Below are positions 56,575 to 64,000 of a DNA stretch of 64,000 nt, piece after piece. The notes under the pieces were generated by a model that was not told the origin of the DNA, did not search any database, and saw only the letters and a list, made by a program, of their open reading frames with translations. Where the stretch lies: NCBI GenBank assembly GCA_000729835.1, contig JFHB01000135.1, positions 16,418 through 80,417 of the forward strand. Reading direction: 5' to 3'. Within the stretch, counting starts at the first letter, position 1, and each line of letters begins with the position of its first letter. Position numbers and translations under genes: made by a program. This DNA comes from Atkinsonella hypoxylon (lineage: Eukaryota; Ascomycota; Sordariomycetes; Hypocreales; Clavicipitaceae).

Positions 56575-56974
56575 GACACCAGAACTGTTGAAAAAACGAA
56601 TGATTATGATTGATTCATTCTCGAAGGCAGAAACATAAGAAACCTTGACATGTACCTCCATACCAGGTATCCATTCCATTCTGAAGGGCACCAATCGTAC
56701 CTCGACACACAAAGCCAATTCATAATAAGCACATAGTATGCGCGAAATAGCGCGACCTGAATAATGATCCATGCAACAGCCAATTGCCAATTTTGCATCC
56801 CATAACGCCGGTCCCGACCCCTTCAAAGTCGTGTCCAAATCCAAACTAGGCGCTGGTCCTTCAGCCAGCCCGACAGGGAGAGAGTAGTATCATGATGCCG
56901 AAAAAAAAAAAAAGACATGCCACGTAGACACGGAGCCAGAGCAAGCAGTGATGAACAAATACGGCGGGCGTCCC
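56514..56974. other. Convergent 3' flanks
   Basis: A T tract of about 32 nt at 56542-56573 lies 29 bp after the rbg1 stop. No gene seen between rbg1 and spo12. Confidence 0.6.
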
Positions 56975-57483
56975 CTACTGCTGAATTGATCGCGCACCGA
57001 GAGCGTTCTCGCCAGTGAGTTTCTTAGCACTCGCCTGAGCAAACAACGACTTGGGTTTGGCTCTAAAGGGAAAAAAAAAAAAAAGTTCAAACGTTAGCAC
57101 TTTGTTAAAAATAAAATACAAATAAAATAAAAATATTTCAGAACCTGACGGCGGGAGAAAACCAAAGAAAAACCATACTTGCTAGCATGCTTATTTCGCA
57201 AAGCATTAATCTTGGCCGAACAAGGGCTCATGATATTATCCGACGGAGAAACATAGTGCTTGGTCCTAAACACGCCATCAGCCAACCTGCTGGCGCCAGA
57301 TCCTGCAAAACTAGCCCCCGTTCGCTCCGGCGACGACGACGGCAACGCCAGGACAACGTACGGCTCAGCAGCCATCTTGGACTGGAACACCTGACGATGG
57401 TACTCCATGCTCTTAACGTCCTTGACAGGCAGTTGCTGCTCCACAGGAGCGTTGACGTCCTTGTCGCCAAGTATGCCAGACAT
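56975..57483 (-). CDS. spo12: Spo12-family mitotic exit protein
   Basis: Exons 57483-57179 and 57062-56975 give 130 aa. The Spo12 core SPSDNIMSPCSAKINALRNKHASK is intact, with the core ending at the exon junction, followed by KPKSLFAQASAKK. The intron has donor GTATGG, branch GCTAAC and a 14-nt T tract before TAG. Spo12 proteins promote Cdc14 release in the yeast FEAR network; the S. pombe homologue Wis3 affects cell-cycle control. Without splicing the frame runs into AT-rich sequence and stops at 57094. Confidence 0.86.
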
Positions 57484-58443
57484 GTCGTCGTGAAGCGAGG
57501 CAGTTTTTCGGTTTTTTTTCGGGGGGGGGGGAGGGGGGTTTTTTTTTTTTTTTTTTTATATAGGCTGCTATTCTGTCGGACGGACCAGCGGTATGTTTCT
57601 GCGTGTTCGAGAGGAGGAGATACACGAATGGATGTCAGGGTGAGCGCGAGACTAAATACGAGGACGGCGGGAAGGAAGGGGGGGGGAAAAAGGCACATGT
57701 TTATGCTACAACGTACCGATTTGACTTGCGTGAAGAAAGGCAACCCCTTAGCGTCGTTGATGTGTTTATCTTGTCGGGAAGAAAAAAAAAAAAAAAAGAT
57801 CCGGGGTGAGTGGCTGCACACTTCCTTGATCAGAATCGCACATGCATCCGTTTGTCTGGGCAACAAGACAAGAAAGCCGGGACGGAGAGCTTCGCTCATG
57901 ATTGTGTTGGCGGGGCAACGGGCTGTTTTTGGGTCCAGGAATGTGGTCTGGTGGAGTCAAGGCATTGCATCCGCCGTGGATAGATACTCCTTTTGGATAA
58001 GCTGCTTTGCAGACACACATTCATATACAGTATTTCGCCACAGAAACATGCGCACGGGATAGATGGCTTTGGTCTTGCAATCGTCATTGGCAATCCTTAT
58101 GTACAGTCTATGTCTCTGCGTTGTAGTGGACAGGAGGGGGAAATCGCCTGCCATTCGTTGATGGCGGTGTGTTTGGCATTGTAGACGGCGTCGTCCAGTC
58201 GATCTACGGTCAGGCAACCGTTCTACTATATGGAGGACGAGCCCCGGTACTCCGTATACGTAATAACAACTAGAGATGGCTCGGCCTAGTATAGCATAAA
58301 ATGCGCACAGTGGTCCGGTGAGTCACGTTGCCTCGTCACCAATTGTTCAACATGACACAAACATTGCGCTGCTTCCTCGACGGCCCAAAGGCCCATTCTG
58401 TCCGCATTTCTGCCGTCTACTCGCCGAGACATTCGCGCCCGTC
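57484..58443. other. Intergenic 960 bp
   Basis: It contains homopolymers (G10-A-G6 then about 18 T at 57522-57558; A15 at about 57782-57796) and TACTCCGTA at 58248-58256. No gene recognised. Confidence 0.5.
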
Positions 58444-60106
58444 TCAAATCTTGGCCGCGTGGCGAATCCTAGCTCCAGGCTGTGCCGTCTTCGTACCATG
58501 CTTCTTCATCAGCTCGTCCGTCTTGGCCCGCTGTCTGAGAATCTTCTCCGCAGCCTCCCTGCCTCGTCTGTTCTCGTTGCGGCCCATCTGCTGCAGATGC
58601 ACCTCGTCTGGGCCGTCGGCCAGACGCAGCGTCCGAATGCCAGCCCACATGTTGGCCAGTGGCGTGTCCTGGCAGACACCGGCGCCGCCATACGACTGGA
58701 TCGCGCGGTCAATGACGGTCAGGGTGGTCTGAGGGATCAGCACCTTGGCTTGGGCAATCTCCTTGAGGGCCTTCTTGGGGCCAAGCAGGTCCATCTTGTG
58801 AGCGGCGTTGAGAACCACGAGCCGAGCGGCGTCAATCTCGAGGCGGGACTTGGCGATCCACTCGAGGATGACGCCGTGCTCGCGGAGAAGCTTGCCAAAG
58901 GGCTTTTTGCGCTCGTCGTTGACGCGCAGGAGCATCCAGTCGAGCGCGACCTCGGCCTATGTGACATTGTTAGACATCGTAGCAATAGACGATGCTGGAA
59001 CAGGGCAGGAGGATTTCCGCCAAAAAAATAAAAGTAACAATAGATAACAGATAATATAGAAAAGCTTACAGCGCCAATGCTACGCATAGCATGATGAATG
59101 CGACCAGGACCCAGACGACCCTGAATAATCTCAAATCCCCGTCCCTCGCCGAGAACAATGCTGCTGACGGGAACTCGCACATTGGTGAATGTCAAGTGTC
59201 CGTGGCCGTGGGGCGCATCATCGTACCCGTACACCTTCAGCATGCGCTCAATCTTGATGCCCGGTGTATCAGCAGGCACTAGCACTACCGACTGCTGTCT
59301 GTAGGGATCCTTATTGTCCTTGTCCGTCTTCCCCATGACGATGTAGATCTTGCACCGGGGATCGCCCGCTCCGCTCGACCACCACTTCTGCCCATTAAGC
59401 ACGTACTCGTTGCCCTCGCGTCTAATGTCCAGCTCGATATTGGTCGCGTCCGAGGAAGCGACCTGGGGTTCCGTCATGAGGAAAGCAGACCGGATCTTGC
59501 CCTCCATGAGGGGTCTCAGCCACTGTTGCTTCTGGGCGTCGTTGCCATACTTGGCCAGAACTTCCATATTGCCCGTATCGGGGGCCGCGCAGTTGCATGC
59601 CTCGGAGGCGCTGCGCGAGCGACCCAGCCATTCGGCCATGATGCCATACTCGAGGTTCGTCCAGCCAGGGGATTCCTTGTAGTGGCCCTTGGGCAGGAAC
59701 ATGTTCCATAGACCCAACTTCTTGGCCTTTTCCTTGAGTTCTTCCATGATGGAAGGGTGGTTCTCCCAGCGGGCATCGCCCTCGCCGACTTGTGCTTCCA
59801 AAACAGGATCAGCCCTGACGGAGCAATTAGCGCAAACTGCCTGGGAAATTTTCAGTCTTTTTTATTTTATTTTATTTTTTTTTTCACGTCGTAAAAAAAA
59901 AAGGAAAGAGAGTAAGGCAAGTTGCCGCAAGCTCACGGTATGCATTCCTCCTCCACAAATTTGGCCACCACATCAATCATCCGTTTGGCCTCATCGCTCA
60001 CCAGATGGGAGACCTAATAAAGGCTTCAGTCAGCAGTGTTATATTTTCTGTCAATCCGAACCGAAGTCAAGGTGAGGCGTACAATGGCTGGGATCTTGGC
60101 TGACAT
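58444..60106 (-). CDS. Acyl-CoA dehydrogenase (ACAD10/11-like)
   Basis: Exons 60106-60083, 60013-59937, 59814-59070 and 58956-58444 give 452 aa. The first exon is only eight codons (MSAKIPAI), and the junctions yield the smooth N-terminal helix SHLVSDEAKRMIDVVAKFVEEECIPADPVLEAQ. LGLWNMFLPKGH, CNCAAPDTGNMEVLAKYG, SAFLMTEPQVASSDATN and GQKWWSSGAGDPRCKIYIVMG are FAD and substrate contacts typical of the ACAD10/11 subgroup. The C-terminal helical domain has VLIPQTTLTVIDRAIQSYGGAGVCQDTPLA and the ending ILRQRAKTDELMKK. It catalyses alpha,beta-dehydrogenation of acyl-CoA; chain length is not readable. No clear mitochondrial presequence is seen, so a peroxisomal or other location is possible. Confidence 0.9.
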
Positions 60107-61035
60107 GACCGGCTAGTTGCGATGTGATAGGCAAGCTCAGGAGGCAAGTCAACGACTGAAGTGCATCAGTCAGGTTTCCACCCAGGCAAACAGACGATGA
60201 GAAAGTCAAGAGAAGCCGGGGCTCTGCGGGCACAGAGCAAGATAAATTTGAGGGGAAAAGGAAAGAAAGCACACGAGGAAGTTGTCCTAAAAAAGAAAAA
60301 AAAAGGTGATTCCCCTCGTCCCCTCGTCAGATAGACAGGGTTGCTCAATTACGAACTGAGGAGCCGAGGTTCTCAATCAGTGCTTCCAATCAACGCCAAC
60401 ACTCCGTCGTCCGATGCAATGGATCAGACAGTTACTGGCACTGGCACTGGCACTGACACTGGCACCAACTGTATGGGGAATATGGGCAACGAACGCGTCC
60501 CGGATCTGGGGAGAATGGGGCGCTGACGTAAACCTCGGCAAGGTATCATGGCTCGATTAAATTGTCGGGCCTGGCCCCGTCGAAAGTGGGGACATGTGTC
60601 GGGATTTGGCTTGGATGAAGCTACCTACCCTATGATGATTTATTTCCTGTCGTCGAGGTTCGCATGCCTTGCTTGCGATTTGACTGGTTTGCAATAGTAA
60701 CGTTTGACAACAGCATTACGCAGCTCCACTTTCATCATATCATATCATCACATCTTCTCAAGCAAGGAAACAATCTGTAGCGTTGTATAAACATTACCGA
60801 CATATCTAGGAGAAAAAAATTCGTCAGAACCATCACGCAATGAGCCTGAACCCCAAGAGGCGAAACGACAAATGCGGCCATGTAAACACCTGACGCAGAC
60901 AACAGCTCCTTGACTCTGTATTCTACACCGCGACGAGTCGACGCATTAGGCTTCCCATATTGATGCGTATGCTACTCCGAACAGTCGATCAAAATGCCCA
61001 TTGTACACTTTTCGCGCCAGCCAGTAACCAGGAGA
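60107..61035. other. Intergenic
   Basis: It contains a short (ACTGGC)n-like repeat at about 60434-60464 and is otherwise featureless; no gene recognised. Confidence 0.5.
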
Positions 61036-62049
61036 CTAGCAGGCGCAGCCGTCTCGGTCATTATCGATGGAAATATTGATGGGATCGTCAAAGTCGCCGC
61101 TGAACTCCTCCGACTCTTCTTGTGCCAAGGCGTTTCGGGCAATGACTGTAGGCGTTAGTTCGACAAAAAGCACATCATGATCGGTCGGCGAGACATACCC
61201 TCAAAAGCTTGATCAATATTGATTGCTTCTTTTGCACTCGTCTCAAAGTAGGGGATATCACCCTTGGACTGGCAGAAGGTCATGGCACGTTTGTTCGAGA
61301 TCTGCTGACGGTTAGCACAATCGCCCGTCGGGAACACACACACACACACACACACACAACAAAAAAAAAAAAAGACAGATCCCGACGTACCACTCGTTTA
61401 CTCTCCTCAACATCGATCTTGTTGCCAAGAACAACCTAAACCCCATTAGAATCACACACATGCACATAACCACAACGAGTCCAGCAACAACGTACAAAAG
61501 GGAAGTTGGGAGGGTCCCGAGGTGAAGCCTGGATCAGAAACTCGTCTCTCCAGCTATCCAGAGCCTCGAAGCTCTTGGCATTGTTGACGTCGTAAACCAG
61601 CACGCAACAGTCGGCACCGCGGTAAAATGCAACGCCCAGCGATTGAAATCGTTCCTGTCCGGCCGTATCCCAGAGCTAGAACCACGTAGACCTGTCAGAA
61701 GAACCGATGGTTACGCGTAGTCGGCGGTGTTTCACCCACCTGCATCGTGACCTGTCGGTCATCGACCATAACCTCTCGCGTTAAGAAATCGGCGCCAATG
61801 GTGGCTTTGTAGCTCGCACTAAACTTCTTCTTGACCTGTACTCCAACCATCAGCTTCACTTCGACGGATGGGGATGTGTGTACGTAGGCGCGGCCGTCGC
61901 TCGTACATATTGGTTCATCAAACTCGTCTTGCCGACACCGCTATCTCCAAGGATGATAACCTGCCGTGTGTCAGTACCGGGGTTGAGCAGAGAGTGACGG
62001 GCCATCTGCCGGCTCGTACCTTGAGAAGGACCTTCTTCCGCGAGGACAT
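61036..62049 (-). CDS. ypt7: Rab GTPase Ypt7/Rab7
   Basis: Seven exons (62049-62020, 61960-61907, 61835-61740, 61675-61496, 61435-61391, 61301-61199, 61145-61036) give 205 aa, the Rab7 length. Motifs: GDSGVGKT (15-22), switch I ATIGADF, WDTAGQERFQSLGVAFYRGADCCVLVYD, NKIDVEESKRV, the TSAK guanine contact, and the C-terminal CAC for double geranylgeranylation. Intron phases are mostly 0. Ypt7 controls fusion of late endosomes, autophagosomes and vacuoles through HOPS. One intron carries a (TG)n run next to a T tract. Confidence 0.97.
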
Positions 62050-62900
62050 TTTTGAGTTTGTATGTCTAGGTTTGTCTGCTTCGTAGGGAAAGGAAGTGCA
62101 AATCGATGAGGTGGACGAATCACTCGTGACGATGACGTGATAGAAGACGAGACGAGACGGGTTTCAGCGCAGCCCACCCGAGCGGCGAGGGAATGCTTCG
62201 AGACGAGACGAGATGCGACTGCAGCAGGATGATGATGAGCCGCTAGATTCGTCTTGGAGTCTGTTGGGGCAGGCACAGGGGGATTTCGACCCGGTCGGAC
62301 GAGATAAGACCCTGCAGTCGGTGCTATGCGGTAGGCGGTAGGCGGTAGGCGGCAGGTGTAGATGGAGTGGGTGACGGCCGGCCGGTGTGGGAGTGGGAGA
62401 GGAGGCGGCCTTGGGGGGCCGTTGGACGGAAACGAAGTTGAGTGTGGATCCTGGGAGGTAGAGCTGGAGCCCTTAATAAGGCAGGCATACGGTGGCACAT
62501 TAGCTCGCTTGGCCAGCTAGCCGTGAGCGCTCTTAAAAGTAGTGGAGACTTTGGTGCAATTGACGGGCAGCTGAAACTACATGTAGCCACATGCAGGAAT
62601 TCCAACTCTTGCTCCAACCCTTTCACCAAGTCATCAACGAAGCCAACAATCACGTCACTCACGCGCTGTGTCGTAAGAACACCAACAATAGACTCCTTCA
62701 CACTTAGGTGCTACCCGACAGTACTTGAAGAACTCAGCCCGGCCACGAGCAGGGAAAGCATCACATCCCAGCTTCATATTCCACTCGCTCGGCAAGTAGA
62801 ACCGGCCGAGAGGGATGATTAAAGAATCAGCCAAATAGCTACTATAGCGTGAACCTTACCGTTCGTACATTCGCAGACAGGAAGCTTGTAACAGTCATCA
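62050..62900. other. Upstream flank of ypt7
   Basis: It contains a GGTAGGC tandem repeat at about 62330-62352. An open frame at 62442-62822 has no recognisable domain and I do not call it. The sequence becomes AT-rich after about 62900. Confidence 0.5.
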
Positions 62901-62929
62901 TATTCGCTGGAACACGGTTAGCTCACCTT

Positions 62930-63630
62930 GTAAAAGTTATAATGAAACAATTGTAGAATTGAATAATAAAGAAGAAGAAAAAAGCTTTAGAATCTCAATA
63001 ACGCTGGATGATATTAATACAAGTAATATAATCCGTTCCTGCTTGTTCTTTTAATTATATAGATAACGTTAACAATATTGTAATATATCCGCTTATACCT
63101 CCCTTAATACACCCTCTATTTTATATTGTGTTATTCTATTAATCTAAGCCTTATTGTAATATTGTAAAGTATTAGTTGTAGTAGAGCTTTAGTATAAATA
63201 TCTGCTAAATTGTCCTTAGAAGCAATATATTTAATGTTATAATTAATACTATTTTGTTCTTATATAAAATAATAATAAACATTAATATATTTTATTTAGA
63301 AGTTTATCTTTAGGTTGTTTATAAGGGATATTGCTAGTTTATTGTTATAGAATAGAATTAGTTTATTAAATTTAACTTAAAGATTAGTTAAAGCTTATAT
63401 TATTTACTAAAGATAACTTACTGCTAATAAGTATACTATATATTCTGCTTTAGTAGTTAATTTTATAACTATTAATTAGCGTTTTAATAACTAAGATATA
63501 GGTATATTATTAATTAAAAGTATAAAACCTCTAAATAATTTTAAGTTATTAAGATTAATATTATAAAAAGCATTAGTAAATATCTAAATTTAAAGCTTTT
63601 ATAATAATTATTTTAAATTCCTTTTAAAGT
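62930..63630 (-). mobile_element. Decayed Ty1/copia retrotransposon, RNase H end
   Basis: Read on the minus strand, about 63453 to 63176 still resembles the copia RNase H end. It shows TKAEYIVYLLA (from STAEAEYxA), then a LYCDN-like LFYNNKLAISL, then IKYINVYYYFI followed by a stop where HIDIRYHFIRE is expected, then NIKYIASKDNLADIYTKAL (from DQVADIFTKAL). Many stops and a general shift to A and T suggest repeat-induced point mutation. No function remains. Confidence 0.82.
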
Positions 63631-63633
63631 AAA

Positions 63634-64000
63634 TGTTGGGAGACCAAGGGTTAAATTTATACTCCTTCGAGTCAGCCCTACAACTAGTTCACTAGTGCAC
63701 TAGTATTTACATTAAAGAGGTTTAAATTCGGTTATCTAGGAGTTATATCTAACTAGCAAAAGAGGCTACATTATATACCCCGTTAGATGCCTTATATGCC
63801 TTAAGTATAGTGTTATGCTAAGGGGGAATTAAGGGGTATTAGCGACCCCGATATAAGTAAAGACTAATGTATAGATGCAACTAATTAGCAGTTGTATCTA
63901 CCTATATAGGTACTAGAATTGCACAATAGAGTTATAACAATTCTAACACTAGCAGTCTCTCTTTTTATTGTGCTAATAGAGTAACTTTAATAGTTATAGT
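63634..64000. repeat. Possible LTR or other element start, cut by window edge
   Basis: Right of the copia remnant the sequence changes to TGTTGGGAGACC..., a TG-initial form common at the ends of LTRs, and becomes less AT-rich. The other end is beyond the window, so identity is open. Confidence 0.35.

Noticed and set aside
62442..62822. 126-codon frame upstream of ypt7
   Set aside because: Mixed composition, no domain, no signal peptide and an overlapping equally long frame on the other strand; no support for coding.

Overview
The window is nuclear DNA of a filamentous ascomycete, most likely Pezizomycotina of the Sordariomycetes/Hypocreales type. The basis is short introns (about 45-120 nt) with CTAAC/CTGAC branch points, fungal-only families (Cut12, Spo12, Hyr1-type peroxidase, Flc/TRP-like, the GaaA/GaaC pair) and AT-rich retroelement remains at the right edge that look like repeat-induced point mutation. 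Genus is not claimed. I rebuilt 24 protein-coding genes plus one low-confidence reading frame and one CorA-type pseudogene; every intact multi-exon model below keeps a continuous frame.

Layout. 1-9.7 kb: a secreted aspartic protease cut by the window edge, a 3.2-kb gene-free stretch with an 8-bp satellite, a Hyr1/Gpx3 peroxidase, a DAO-type FAD oxidoreductase (Tda3-like), Nop16 and a MARVEL protein. 10-17.7 kb: a decayed CorA-like gene, a vacuolar-type 14-TM MFS exporter, a 480-bp inverted-repeat element and an Flc/TRP-like channel. 19.5-27.2 kb: an accessory run of extracytoplasmic products: a six-cysteine knottin-like peptide, a membrane-anchored multicopper oxidase, a phosphoesterase-family phospholipase C and a small cysteine-containing secreted protein. 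28.4-32 kb: the divergent D-galacturonate pair gaaC/gaaA with a candidate GaaR site between them.

32-62 kb is mainly gene-dense housekeeping: Rit1 (initiator tRNA modification), a HAD phosphatase, Sis1-type Hsp40, a UBA/UIM protein, the E2 Cdc34, the eIF2alpha kinase Gcn2, the spindle-pole protein Cut12, UreF, the splicing factor Cwc2, the GTPase Rbg1/Drg1, Spo12, an acyl-CoA dehydrogenase and the Rab GTPase Ypt7. Beyond 62.9 kb the sequence becomes AT-rich and contains a decayed Ty1/copia retrotransposon.

Functional links visible here: GaaA and GaaC are the first and third steps of galacturonate catabolism; Gcn2 and Rit1 both act on translation initiation; Nop16 and Rbg1 on ribosomes; Cdc34, Cut12 and Spo12 on the cell cycle. 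I did not find tRNA genes, rRNA genes or CRISPR arrays. The most unusual items are the knottin gene split almost loop-by-loop into four exons, the unnamed 480-bp inverted-repeat element, two GC-AG introns, three 8-9 bp satellites each built on a transcription-factor-like core, and the galacturonate promoter.
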